DNA of 64,000 nt from assembly GCA_002499905.1 (NCBI GenBank), contig DANP01000028.1:2358-66357 (forward strand). Reading direction: 5' to 3'. The notes below the pieces were generated by a model. That model was not told the DNA's origin. It saw only the letters and a list, made by a program, of their open reading frames with translations, and searched no databases. The position numbers and the translations under genes are program-made. This document shows positions 53,181 through 62,199 of the stretch, one piece after another. The stretch comes from Methanolinea sp. UBA277 (GTDB lineage Archaea > Halobacteriota > Methanomicrobia > Methanomicrobiales > Methanospirillaceae). Within the stretch, counting starts at the first letter, position 1. Each line of letters begins with the position of its first letter.

Positions 53181-53188
53181 CTTAAATA
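53181..53188 (+). promoter_or_regulatory. TATA-like box in the divergent cfbB gap
   Basis: CTTAAATA on the plus strand, also TATTTAAG on the minus strand, lies between two divergent genes. It is 33 bases from the minus-strand ATG at 53152, a good promoter distance there, and 94 bases from the plus-strand ATG at 53282. Confidence 0.5.
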
Positions 53189-53281
53189 GCTTAACATAAC
53201 TGCGAATTTCTTCACATCTATCCTCAGGACGGGTCGATCGGTCGGCTTTTTTATTCCCGGAAGAACCATCACTCTTGCAGT

Positions 53282-54631
53282 ATGGCTCTCCTGAGCACAG
53301 TGACCTCAATGGTTCCGCGGATCATGGTTGCCGGCACCCACAGCGGCTGCGGGAAGACCACCGTATCCCGGGGCCTGATGCAGGCGCTGCGCCGGAAAGG
53401 CTTCGTGGTCCAGCCGTTCAAGGTCGGACCTGACTTCATCGACCCGACCCACCACACCGCTATCTGCGGGCGCATCTCCAGGAACCTGGACCCCTTCATG
53501 ATGGGAGAAGCGGGAATCACCGCCACCTTCCATGCGGCAATGACGGGTGCCGATATCGCGGTGATAGAGGGGGTCATGGGGATGTATGACGGCCTCGAGG
53601 GGACTGCCACGGCCAGCACCGCCCACGTGATGCGTATCCTGGAGAGCCCCGCCCTCCTGGTGGTCGATGTGAAGGGGATGTCCCGGAGTGCACACGCGCT
53701 GATCGAGGGATACCGCCGCTTTGAGCCCGGTATCAACATTGCCGGGGTGATCTTCAACCAGGTGGGGAGCAGCCGGCACCGGGCCATGATCGAGGAGGGA
53801 CTTACCATCCGGGCACTGGGGTTCATCCCCAGGACACCCGGTCTCGGGGTGGACAGCCGCCACCTCGGGCTCAAGATGGCCTTTGAGGTAAAGGAGGATC
53901 CGCTCCCGGGAGCGGTGGTGCTTGAGCACTGTGATGTCGACGGGATCCTGGAGATCGCCCGATCCGCTCCCCCAATCGCGGCCGGGCATACGCCCGGATC
54001 GTCCTGCCCGGCAGCAGCGGCCATCGGGGTTGCCCGGGACGAAGCGTTCTGCTTCTACTACCAGGATAACCTGGAGAGACTGGAGGCAGCAGGTGCAGAA
54101 CTGGTCTTCTTCTCCCCCCTGCGGGATCCTCTGCCGGAAGCAGACGGCTACTACTTCGGCGGAGGATATCCCGAGCTCCATGCCGCCGCCCTGGAGCGGG
54201 CTCCCTGCCGGACGCAGTTGAATTCAGCCGCAGCTCAGGGTATCCCTGTATTTGCCGAATGCGGCGGCCTGATGTACCTCTGCGAATCCATCACGGTCGG
54301 AGAGACAGACTTCCGGATGGCCGGAGTGCTCCCCGGAACAGCCCGCATGACCACGGGAATCCAGGCCCTCGGGTATTCTGACGGTCGGTGGACCGGCGGG
54401 CCGGCGCTTGCCGCACCAGGCCATCCCATCCTGGGTCACGAGTTCCACTACTCCTGTGTCGATCCTGCCCGCGACGCCCGCTACTCCATCGAGCTCTCCC
54501 GCGGGAAGGGAATATCAGACGGCAGGGACGGCATGTATTCCCACGAATCGGTGGGGACCTATACGCACACGTACTTCTCTTCCTCGTTCGCCGCAGCTAT
54601 GGTCAGAGCCGCCCGCAGCGGCTCAGCCTGA
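53282..54631 (+). CDS. cfbB: cobyrinate/Ni-sirohydrochlorin a,c-diamide synthase
   Basis: A 449-residue CbiA-family enzyme: P-loop [44 protein letters not shown], and a C-terminal glutaminase domain with the Cys in [11 protein letters not shown] and the His in GHEFHYS. It uses ATP and glutamine to amidate the a and c side chains. In methanogens this enzyme is CfbB, for coenzyme F430, and may also serve cobalamin; the two cannot be told apart by eye. ATG 53309 (MVPRIMVAG) is an alternative start. Confidence 0.88.
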   Translation: MALLSTVTSMVPRIMVAGTHSGCGKTTVSRGLMQALRRKGFVVQPFKVGPDFIDPTHHTAICGRISRNLDPFMMGEAGITATFHAAMTGADIAVIEGVMGMYDGLEGTATASTAHVMRILESPALLVVDVKGMSRSAHALIEGYRRFEPGINIAGVIFNQVGSSRHRAMIEEGLTIRALGFIPRTPGLGVDSRHLGLKMAFEVKEDPLPGAVVLEHCDVDGILEIARSAPPIAAGHTPGSSCPAAAAIGVARDEAFCFYYQDNLERLEAAGAELVFFSPLRDPLPEADGYYFGGGYPELHAAALERAPCRTQLNSAAAQGIPVFAECGGLMYLCESITVGETDFRMAGVLPGTARMTTGIQALGYSDGRWTGGPALAAPGHPILGHEFHYSCVDPARDARYSIELSRGKGISDGRDGMYSHESVGTYTHTYFSSSFAAAMVRAARSGSA

Positions 54632-54642
54632 ACATCCGGTGG

Positions 54643-54804
54643 TCAGGCCTCGGGAATCCTGAAACGGAAGATGATCCGCCAGTCCTGCTGCTCCCGGAGG
54701 GTGAGCTCGTTCATCTCCTCAGGGAGCCCGCAGAGAACCTTCCTGTCCTGCGCGGCACGGATCTGGTTGCGGAGCGATTTAGAGGTGACCCGCGATGTGG
54801 ACAT
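54643..54804 (-). CDS. small conserved-looking protein, 53 residues
   Basis: The minus-strand frame from ATG 54804 reads [19 protein letters not shown], then [18 protein letters not shown], ending FRFRIPEA. The third codon positions are mostly G or C with ATC, CTC, GAG and CAG preferred, like host genes, and the sequence is amphipathic and helical. GGAG lies a few bases ahead of the ATG. It ends 11 bases from the cfbB stop. Function unknown. Confidence 0.5.
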   Translation of the reverse strand: MSTSRVTSKSLRNQIRAAQDRKVLCGLPEEMNELTLREQQDWRIIFRFRIPEA

Positions 54805-54946
54805 ACCGCTCCGGGTTCCGGAGACACTCGTGCCGGACCCGGATGGCCGCAAACGCCGCACCGGCAACCGGGAGGACGAGGAGGGGAAGGTGACCCACGA
54901 AGCCATAAAGGTCTGCCCGGACATATATTCCGATTGACAGGTGCAC
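54779..54946 (-). CDS. small membrane protein, 55 residues
   Basis: The minus-strand frame from GTG 54946 reads [20 protein letters not shown], then [20 protein letters not shown], ending YVHIAGHL. It would give one membrane helix with a basic end. Codon choice is host-like. It overlaps the following small gene by 26 bases and lies just ahead of the divergent ilvD start. The start is uncertain; the frame stays open further into ilvD, where it is antisense. Confidence 0.4.
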   Translation of the reverse strand: MHLSIGIYVRADLYGFVGHLPLLVLPVAGAAFAAIRVRHECLRNPERYVHIAGHL

Positions 54947-54948
54947 CA

Positions 54949-56607
54949 ATGCCAACCATGAGAAGTGATGAAGTAAAGAGAGGGTATCACCGTGCCCCGA
55001 ACCGTGCGCTGCTCCGGGCGCTGGGGATCACCCAGGAGGAATTCGACCTCCCGTTTATCGGGGTAGCCAATGCGTGGAACGATATCGTACCCGGCCACAT
55101 CCACCTCCGGGCTCTTGCCGGAAAAGTCAGGGAAGGGATCGCGGCGGCGGGAGGTGTGCCGTTTGAATTCGGGGTCATCGGTATCTGCGACGGTATCGCC
55201 ATGGGCCATGAAGGGATGCGGTACTCGCTCCCCTCACGGGAGAACATCGCCGATTCCGTCGAGCTCATGGCCGAAGCGCACCGGTTTGACGGCCTCGTAC
55301 TCATCGGCACCTGCGACAAGATCGTACCCGGCATGCTGATGGCCGCGGCACGGGTCAATATCCCGTCCATCATGGTGACCGGCGGGCCGATGCTGCCTGG
55401 CTACCAGGAGGGACGCGAGCTCTCGCTCATCGATGTCTTCGAAGGAGTGGGGAAGGTTGCTGCCGGTGCTCTTGACGAGGAAAGCCTTGCCCGGCTGGAA
55501 CGGTGCGCCATGCCCGGGTGCGGAAGCTGCCAGGGACTGTATACGGCAAATACCATGGCCTGCATGACCGAGGCGATGGGCATGTCTCTTCCCGGCTGTG
55601 CCGCGTCACCGGCTGTCGACGCCGACAAACTCCGGATTGCCCGCAGATCGGGAGAACGGGTCCTTGCCCTGGTGCGTGAGGAAATCCGCCCCCGTGACAT
55701 CATCACCCGGAAGAGCCTTGAGAATGCCATACGGGTGGATATGGCGCTTGGCGGCAGCACCAACACCGTGCTCCACCTGATGGCTATCGCCGATGAGGCC
55801 GGGGTTCCGCTTGACCTCGATGCATTCAACCGGATCGGGTTACGGATTCCTCACCTCTGTCACATGCAGCCGGCCGGACCCCATTCGATGGCGGCTCTCC
55901 ACCGGTCCGGAGGAATCCCGGCTGTGCTCAGGGTCCTCGAACGGGAGCTCTCAGATATGCCTACCGTTTCGGGAGAGAACATCTGCTCCATCGCCCACTC
56001 AGCAGTGGTTCCCTCCGGGTCGATCGTGCAGACCATGGAGTCCCCGGTGAACCAGGCAGGGGGGCTCCGGGTCCTGCGCGGAAATCTCGCCCCGGGGGGC
56101 GCCGTTGTCAAGTCGGCAGCAGTCAGGCACGAAATGTGGGTCCACCGCGGACCTGCCCGGGTCTTCGACGGAGAGAAGGAGGCCATGGAGGCCATCCTTG
56201 CACGCCATATCAGGGAGGGTGATGTGGTGGTGATCCGGTACGAAGGACCCCGGGGCGGTCCCGGGATGCCGGAGATGCTCTCACCGACTTCCGCCCTGAT
56301 GGGGCTCGGGTACTCGAAGGTCGCACTGGTCACCGACGGGCGGTTCTCGGGAGGGACACGGGGCCCCTGTATCGGGCATGTCGCACCCGAAGCAGCGGCC
56401 GGGGGGCCGATCGGCCTGATCCATGACGGGGACACGATCGCAATCGATCTCCGGGAACGCACGCTCGACGTCCTGCTTCCCAAAGGAGAGCTTGAACGGC
56501 GGCGTTCGTTCTGGGAACCGAGGACAAAACCTCTCACCGGAATCCTTGCCCGGTATGCCGCGACCGTTGCCCAGGCTGACCGCGGAGCGGTCCTCGTGAA
56601 GGAATAA
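54949..56607 (+). CDS. ilvD: dihydroxy-acid dehydratase
   Basis: A 552-residue IlvD: start [40 protein letters not shown], cluster cysteines in [13 protein letters not shown] and [16 protein letters not shown], and the C-terminal [20 protein letters not shown]. It dehydrates dihydroxy acids in valine, isoleucine and pantothenate synthesis using an Fe-S cluster. AGGTG at 54939-54943 favours ATG 54949 over 54958. The long frame from 54388 is not used, since it overlaps cfbB. Confidence 0.95.
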   Translation: MPTMRSDEVKRGYHRAPNRALLRALGITQEEFDLPFIGVANAWNDIVPGHIHLRALAGKVREGIAAAGGVPFEFGVIGICDGIAMGHEGMRYSLPSRENIADSVELMAEAHRFDGLVLIGTCDKIVPGMLMAAARVNIPSIMVTGGPMLPGYQEGRELSLIDVFEGVGKVAAGALDEESLARLERCAMPGCGSCQGLYTANTMACMTEAMGMSLPGCAASPAVDADKLRIARRSGERVLALVREEIRPRDIITRKSLENAIRVDMALGGSTNTVLHLMAIADEAGVPLDLDAFNRIGLRIPHLCHMQPAGPHSMAALHRSGGIPAVLRVLERELSDMPTVSGENICSIAHSAVVPSGSIVQTMESPVNQAGGLRVLRGNLAPGGAVVKSAAVRHEMWVHRGPARVFDGEKEAMEAILARHIREGDVVVIRYEGPRGGPGMPEMLSPTSALMGLGYSKVALVTDGRFSGGTRGPCIGHVAPEAAAGGPIGLIHDGDTIAIDLRERTLDVLLPKGELERRRSFWEPRTKPLTGILARYAATVAQADRGAVLVKE

Positions 56608-56696
56608 CCGGGTTTGCAGGGAGCAGGGAGGTATCCCCACTCCCTGTGACTTTAGCAACCCTTAACATGGACGGGCAGGAAAGCTATGGATAATCC

Positions 56697-56888
56697 ATGA
56701 CAGACGAATCAGGCACCTATACCGATGTGACCTGCTGCCACTGCGGCGGTCTCGGGTGCATCTACTGTGATCGGATCGGGAAGGTCAGGGTACGGGCTCC
56801 CGCCCGGAAATGCCGTCACTGCGATGGAATCGGGTGCATTTACTGCGGGTTTACCGGATGGGCCGGCCTGAAAGGAAAGTACGACTGA
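56697..56888 (+). CDS. small DnaJ-type zinc-finger protein
   Basis: A 63-residue protein made almost wholly of two zinc motifs of the DnaJ central-domain type: CCHCGGLGCIYCDRIG and CRHCDGIGCIYCGFTG. The eight or nine cysteines would hold two zinc ions. No J domain is present. Such proteins may act as small chaperone-like or redox helpers; the actual role is unknown. It lies 89 bases after ilvD on the same strand. Confidence 0.8.
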   Translation: MTDESGTYTDVTCCHCGGLGCIYCDRIGKVRVRAPARKCRHCDGIGCIYCGFTGWAGLKGKYD

Positions 56889-57062
56889 GTCCCGGCCGGT
56901 TTCGCACCGGGCGACAGGGGTGATTGGTCCGGCATGCACAGCGGGCAATCCTCCGCTCCCTTTTCCTGAACACACTATGTTCTGCCGCATCGTTCTGGAG
57001 ACATCCGGGTCAGGAAGGCACGATCACGCCGTTACACTATCTGAAAAGAGAAGGCCGGGGGG

Positions 57063-57695
57063 TTACTGCCGGAACACCAGGGTTCCGGCGATTTTGTCGT
57101 GAAGTCCCTGTCGGTAGGCGGTGAACGCGATAATCAGGAACCCGATGAAGAGGGTGAAGACACAGAGGTATTTCCCGAAGAACCGGAGGGTTGCCCGGGA
57201 AAAGGTGATCCTGGTCCCCTGCATATCGGTTACCGCTGCCCCGATGGCCATTTTTCCAAGCGATGCCTGGTTTCTGGAGCTCTCAAGGTAGGCGAAATAG
57301 ATCCAGGGGACCAGGATGAAGAAGATGATTACGGAGAGGAGGATCTGGGGGGGTACGACGGCATTGACAATCTGACCGGTGGCATCGGTCCGTGGGACAT
57401 GCAGGTAGTACTGGTTGAGCATCCTGACCGTCTCCGATACCGGATCAGGACGCCCGAAAAGCCAGGAAACAATACCGACAATCGCGGCAGCCATGAGATT
57501 GAAGAGAAAGAGAAAGATGAGATCGATGAGCCCGCCAAGAAATCTCCCACCAAGGCCGGCAAATTTCTCCGTCCTGATGGATCCCACCCGTTTCCGGGTA
57601 AAGGGACGTTCGCGGTACTCTTTCAGGTTGGCTCCACACCATTGGCAGTATTTTCCTGATTGTTCTGTCTCTTTTCCACATTTGGGACAGTCCAT
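57063..57695 (-). CDS. zinc-ribbon RDD-family membrane protein
   Basis: A 210-residue protein with an N-terminal zinc ribbon (MDCPKCGKETEQSGKYCQWCG) and an RDD domain: GGRFLGGLIDLIFLFLFNLM, ESSRNQASLGKMAIGAAVTD and LHDKIAGTLVF. The ribbon-plus-RDD layout is frequent in methanogens. An AAAGGAG site 8 bases before ATG 57695 sets the start; the frame runs to 57719. It is the second RDD protein in the window but not adjacent to the first. Confidence 0.85.
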   Translation of the reverse strand: MDCPKCGKETEQSGKYCQWCGANLKEYRERPFTRKRVGSIRTEKFAGLGGRFLGGLIDLIFLFLFNLMAAAIVGIVSWLFGRPDPVSETVRMLNQYYLHVPRTDATGQIVNAVVPPQILLSVIIFFILVPWIYFAYLESSRNQASLGKMAIGAAVTDMQGTRITFSRATLRFFGKYLCVFTLFIGFLIIAFTAYRQGLHDKIAGTLVFRQ

Positions 57696-57832
57696 CAGTC
57701 TACTCCTTTGTTTAAACATTGTACGGGCATATCTTTAATGTATCGGTTAAAATTCTGCCCTGATTCCGAATACGCGTGATTTACGAAACATTGCGTGTTT
57801 TTCTTCAGAAGGAAATCAGTCGTAATCCTCCG

Positions 57833-58900
57833 TCATCCGGCCGCCCCCCTCGCAGAACGGGTGACGGCCAGGGACAGGAGGATTGCGGCTGCGGCCCCCG
57901 CCAGCAGAATCATTCCCTGGCCGGGAACGGTTCCCCCGGATGCGAGAACTGCAACCTGGTTGAGCGGGTTTCCGGGAATGGCGAGGACCACCAGCATCAG
58001 CACCACGACAGCGAGGGAGAAGATGACCTGTGCCCCGGTCCGTTCCCGGTAGTGCAGGCCGGTGAGTGCCCCGATCAGGATGAGGGCGAGCGAGCTCACC
58101 ATGACATACGCCATGACCAGTGGCAGGCCGGCGATAGGGATGCCGTTGAGCATGAGGAGGAGAATCCAGGCGCCGGCCTGGAGCGGGACCAACACAAAGC
58201 AGGCAAGGATCTTGCCCCATACCACCTCCACCATGGTTACCGGGGCAGAAAGGAGTGTCTCGTAGGTCCGGTGCTCATATTCCTCGGTGATGAGGTCGAT
58301 GATCAGGGCAGCGGATACCACTGCCGGCATGAAAAGGAGGAGCGGGAGGAGCAGGCCGTACACGAACTCGTAGAAACCCGGAGCTCCACCGTCTTCTTCC
58401 GGGAACTGCAGATCAACGGGTATCAACGTCAACCGTGATGACCGGATCTCCCGGAGCTGTTCCTCATACTCGATAAAGACCTCTTTGAGCCTGACATTGA
58501 TGACCGCGGACTGGATATCGTTCTGCACGGTGTAGAGGGTGATCGTGATAGGGTCCGGCCCGTCCGGGTTCGACGGCGGGACATAGATCACGGCCGAGAC
58601 CTTCCGCTCTTTGAGGGACGCTATGGCCGATGAGAGATCCATCGGATAGACACGGATATCCCCGCGGACATCCAGCAGGAACCGGAGCGGCAGATCCTCC
58701 CCTGCATAGGCAATGCGGTACTGCGTACCGGAGTAATCGCCGACCAGGGACGGATCGTAGAGGGAGGTGAGGCCTACCAGGAGGAACGATGAGAACATGG
58801 CCACGAAGAGCTGGAGGAGGATGGCGAGGAGGATGGTCTTTTCCCGGGAGAGGGCGGAGAGATCCTTTTTCATTATGATGGACAGGGTCCGTCCCTTCAC
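57833..58900 (-). CDS. ABC-2 type transporter permease
   Basis: A 355-residue permease with one N-terminal helix (TILLAILLQLFVAMFSSFLLVG), a large outside loop of about 150 residues, then five helices with the typical ABC-2 region EEYEHRTYETLLSAPVTMVEVVWGK. This is the NatB/CcmB-like export permease layout. Start GTG 58900 overlaps the upstream permease stop (GTGA). Together with that gene and the divergent ATPase it forms one exporter. Substrate unknown. Confidence 0.85.
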   Translation of the reverse strand: MKGRTLSIIMKKDLSALSREKTILLAILLQLFVAMFSSFLLVGLTSLYDPSLVGDYSGTQYRIAYAGEDLPLRFLLDVRGDIRVYPMDLSSAIASLKERKVSAVIYVPPSNPDGPDPITITLYTVQNDIQSAVINVRLKEVFIEYEEQLREIRSSRLTLIPVDLQFPEEDGGAPGFYEFVYGLLLPLLLFMPAVVSAALIIDLITEEYEHRTYETLLSAPVTMVEVVWGKILACFVLVPLQAGAWILLLMLNGIPIAGLPLVMAYVMVSSLALILIGALTGLHYRERTGAQVIFSLAVVVLMLVVLAIPGNPLNQVAVLASGGTVPGQGMILLAGAAAAILLSLAVTRSARGAAG

Positions 58901-60708
58901 CAGAGCCACCCCCTGAGAATCCAGAGATTGGCGGCGCAGTGGACCAGGGTGGCCAGACAAAGCCCGGGGAGGTATCCGGCCCGCCCTCCCAGCCTGAGTG
59001 CGGTCCCCGTGATGAGGATGCCTGCCAGATGGATCAGGAACGGAACCCATAAGAGGGTGAGCGAGGAAAAGAGGACGGTCCCGAAGACCGATTCAGCGAT
59101 CTGGGAAATGGTGACCAGCAGGAGGAGTTTCTCGGCAATGAGGAAGGCGAGCGCGGTGACCACTGCACCGGCCAGCACATTCTTCCAGGTGAGGAATCCG
59201 GGAAACCTGGTGGAAAATGTGTAGATGCCGACAGATTTTGCTATCTCTTCGATGGCAGCAGCGGCAACCAGGATCAGGATGAGAGAGAGGGGCAGGGGAA
59301 GGTTGAAGACCAGCACCAGGAGGAGCATCTGGGCCATGAAGACGAAGGGGACGGCCAGCATCCCGAGCAGGAAGAGCGAGAGCCAGGGGTGCCCGGGATG
59401 GAGCATTGAGGAGATGAAATCCACCCCGGTTGAGACGAGACCCTTCGTTGAGAAGAGGCGTTCCTCCCTGAAATTGACCACTGCTGTGTACAGGAGCACG
59501 ATGCTGGTGATAGAGAAGAGCGACGTCGAGAAGAGGAACTGTGACAGGGTATAGGGCTGCTGCTCAAGGGTGTAGATCATCAGGGTGACCGGGGAGACGA
59601 GACTCATAACGTGGACATCGGCAAAGATGCTCGGAAAGAAGAGGTAGCAGGTGATCACGGTCGAGAAGAAGATTGAAATGAACGATAGTTCACGGAAGCT
59701 CCGGGCGGTCATCCCGATAATAAGGCCGCTGGCAAGGAAGAAGAAGATGACCGGGATGAGCGGCAGTACGATGAGCGGGGTTGCCCCGACAACCAGGCAG
59801 AGGAGGAGCGAGACGGCAAGCATCGCACCGGTATAGGGGAGGGATTTTCCGGCGATCACCACCCATGATTTCACCGGAGTAGAGAGCAGCGTCTCTCCCC
59901 GCCGTTCGATCCGCTCGTTCATGACGCTCATCATGAGGAACTGGGAAATAAAGTACAGGGGGAAAATAAAGACAAAGATGAGAATGATAGCATCGAATGG
60001 CAGCGGCGGCGAGAGCTGGGAAGGTGTCTGATAGGGTGATGCCGAGGTCCCGCTTCCGCCAAGATAATCAGAGTAGCGGATCAGGGTGCCATCGCTGCCG
60101 GAAGACTGGATCATGCCGGCCCTGAACTCCTCGGGAGAAATGGCAGGAACCGGATCAGGAGGGGCGATTGAAGGAACCGGGCCGGATGGTAGCGGAGATC
60201 CCCGCGACCGGACTTGTGAGGCGAGCTGTGCACCGGATCCGGGGGCAGAGAAATCCAGTTCACTCTTCACGGTGGCAGTCTCAACCAGGAGGGGATATGC
60301 CGCGAAGATATCCGCCTCCCGGCTGTAGACGGCATTCCTGTACCGGTCATACACCTGCATGAGGGCACCGGTTGCAGCCGCCCCCCGATCGGTGTCTGCA
60401 GGGAGTACCTGCCCTTCAACCATTACCAGGTCAAAGGAGGCCTGGTATCGTGTGAGAACCGTGCGGTCAAGCACAATGACCCTGAAACGGTTGTCGGAGG
60501 CGACGATACCTGCGAAGACAGGGTCATCAGTTCCTACGGAATACATCGCATCCTGGAGGTGGAGACCGCTCTCTGCGGACATGAGCGTGGCACCCCCGAG
60601 GAGAATGAGCAGCAGGATGGCGTGGGGGAGAATTTTTTTCCCGGGAACAATGAGCGATTTTTTCGTCTCCCAGCGTGCAAAGGTGAGAATCTGGGCCCAG
60701 ATGGTCAA
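58897..60708 (-). CDS. ABC-2 permease fused to PrsW-like protease domain
   Basis: A 603-residue protein. Residues 1-400 are an ABC-2 permease with a first helix (ILPHAILLLILLGGATLMS), a long outer loop and ERIERRGETLLSTPVKSWVVIAGK. From about 435 a second membrane unit follows with AAAIEEIAKSVGIYTF near 500, F...AEKLLLL helices and LVHCAANLWIL at the end. The EExxK and late His recall PrsW-family membrane proteases, though CPBP-like proteases also fit. The outer loop has a Pro-rich patch. It is first in a minus-strand pair with the other permease. Confidence 0.75.
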   Translation of the reverse strand: MTIWAQILTFARWETKKSLIVPGKKILPHAILLLILLGGATLMSAESGLHLQDAMYSVGTDDPVFAGIVASDNRFRVIVLDRTVLTRYQASFDLVMVEGQVLPADTDRGAAATGALMQVYDRYRNAVYSREADIFAAYPLLVETATVKSELDFSAPGSGAQLASQVRSRGSPLPSGPVPSIAPPDPVPAISPEEFRAGMIQSSGSDGTLIRYSDYLGGSGTSASPYQTPSQLSPPLPFDAIILIFVFIFPLYFISQFLMMSVMNERIERRGETLLSTPVKSWVVIAGKSLPYTGAMLAVSLLLCLVVGATPLIVLPLIPVIFFFLASGLIIGMTARSFRELSFISIFFSTVITCYLFFPSIFADVHVMSLVSPVTLMIYTLEQQPYTLSQFLFSTSLFSITSIVLLYTAVVNFREERLFSTKGLVSTGVDFISSMLHPGHPWLSLFLLGMLAVPFVFMAQMLLLVLVFNLPLPLSLILILVAAAAIEEIAKSVGIYTFSTRFPGFLTWKNVLAGAVVTALAFLIAEKLLLLVTISQIAESVFGTVLFSSLTLLWVPFLIHLAGILITGTALRLGGRAGYLPGLCLATLVHCAANLWILRGWLW

Positions 60709-60791
60709 TTCATCCCCCGATATACAAAAAGGGTAGGTTCAGCACCTATAAGAGACTGCAGGTGGAGGAATGAGTAGCACGAAACGCAGAA

Positions 60792-61679
60792 ATGATCGAA
60801 GCTACCGCTCTTTCAAAGAAATACCGTGATGTTCCCGCCCTCGATGCAATCAGTTTTTGTTTCGAAGAGGGAGAGGTCATCGGGATCATCGGGCATAACG
60901 GCGCAGGAAAGACCACGCTCCTCAAGCTCCTGGCAGGGTTGATCCTTCCTTCGTCAGGAACTCTCTGTCTCCACGGGATAGACGTTGCCCGGAACCCGGA
61001 CCAGGTCAAGGAGCTCATCGGGTACCTGCCGGAAGAATCGCGCCTGTACGAGACCATGACCGCAGAGGACTACCTTGCCTTCTTCGGAGAGATCTACGGC
61101 CTCTCCCGGGAGGAGATCGCCGCACGGAGGGAGCGCCTCTTTGCCGCCCTCGCCCTTCAGACGGATGGAAAGAAGCTGTCAGAGTTCTCCAAGGGGATGA
61201 AGCGGAAGGTGGCCATCGCCCGGTCGCTCCTGCATGATCCCGCCATTCTCATCTGCGACGAACCGACCTCGGGCCTCGACCCCATGACCTCCCGGTTCAT
61301 CCTGGATTACCTCCGGGGCCTGCGGGAAGGAGGAAAAACGGTCATCCTCTCTGCCCACAATCTCTCCCAGGTCGAGGCCATCTGCGACCGGATTATGATC
61401 CTCCGTCGGGGAAGGATCATGGCAGTGGGGAGTATGCCGGAACTCCGGGCGATGTTCGGCACCATATCCTACAGCGTATACTATTCCGCACCGGGGGGTG
61501 GAGCCCTCCCCGGGCTCCCGGAGCATGTCCGGGAGGGGGGGTTATTCAGGGTCCGTGCCGGGAGCATCGAAGAGATGAATGCCATTACCTCTAAGATTGC
61601 CGCTGGTGGCGGTATCGTGGAACGGATCGAGTCCCACTTCCCGAGCCTCGAGGAGATGCTGGTGAAGATCGGACGGTAA
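60792..61679 (+). CDS. ABC transporter ATP-binding protein
   Basis: A 295-residue ATPase: Walker A IIGHNGAGKTTLLKLLAG, Q-loop GYLPEESRLYE, signature SEFSKGMKRKVAIARSLL, Walker B ILICDEPTSGLDP and H-loop VILSAHN. A C-terminal extension of about 80 residues after the nucleotide domain is typical for NatA/drug-export ATPases. It is divergent from the two permease genes with an 83-base shared promoter region, and is their likely motor subunit. Confidence 0.93.
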   Translation: MIEATALSKKYRDVPALDAISFCFEEGEVIGIIGHNGAGKTTLLKLLAGLILPSSGTLCLHGIDVARNPDQVKELIGYLPEESRLYETMTAEDYLAFFGEIYGLSREEIAARRERLFAALALQTDGKKLSEFSKGMKRKVAIARSLLHDPAILICDEPTSGLDPMTSRFILDYLRGLREGGKTVILSAHNLSQVEAICDRIMILRRGRIMAVGSMPELRAMFGTISYSVYYSAPGGGALPGLPEHVREGGLFRVRAGSIEEMNAITSKIAAGGGIVERIESHFPSLEEMLVKIGR

Positions 61680-61975
61680 GGGACGAACCGGGACAGAGGC
61701 GAAGGATTTACGGGGATGGGACCCATCCGCCGATAGCACATCCGGAGAGGATGCGATGCCATGGCTGCGTGAGTGCGTTCTTCGTGCATGAACCTGTGGA
61801 TGAAGGAAAGAGATCCGTGTATCACGGTATGAAATCAGACCGTGTTTTGAAGAGAATTGAGGAATTGTTTCCCGGCAGAGCATGCCGGCTGATTGGTCTC
61901 TTTGGAAAAGAGTTCACCGGTTGTCTGATGATACCTCAGGGGGCATCGCTGGAGGAGAGAGCACCGAAAAATGAA
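61680..61975. other. 296-base gap without a supported gene
   Basis: Between the ABC ATPase stop and the tRNA there is no frame with convincing codon use. A plus-strand frame from about 61831 (MKSDRVLKRIEELFPGRACR) looks mildly protein-like but runs into the tRNA gene and has no ribosome site, so I do not call it. Confidence 0.4.
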
Positions 61976-62049
61976 CGGGCTTGGGGGGATTTGAACCCAC
62001 GACCTACGGATTAAGAGTCCGTCGCTCTGCCAAACTAAGCTACAAGCCC
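61976..62049 (-). tRNA. tRNA-Lys (anticodon CUU)
   Basis: On the minus strand a cloverleaf forms: acceptor GGGCTTG/CAAGCCC, D-stem GCTT/GAGC, anticodon stem ACGGA/TCCGT with loop CTCTTAA (anticodon CTT, reading AAG), variable AGGTC, T-arm GTGGG-TTCAAAT-CCCCC, discriminator G. No intron and no encoded CCA. The T-stem has one U-C mismatch at the second pair (50-64), which is unusual. Confidence 0.93.
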
Positions 62050-62199
62050 TCTGGTGTAACCTAGATTAATGGTTGCAGCACCGTCATAAACCTTTCTCAT
62101 TATCCCTCGAACAGCCCCGGAATCGGAATCGGGGCCGCAGGTATGTTCAGAAACCCGGGTTGTAACCTTAATATCCATCGGAAGTGCATATTAGCGCAT

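Noticed and set aside
53153..53272. N-terminal extension of the membrane-anchored protein at 52685-53152
   Set aside because: The extra 40 codons run across the TATA-like site and a promoter-like AT-rich patch; the anchor helix right after ATG 53152 or 53146 gives a better protein start.
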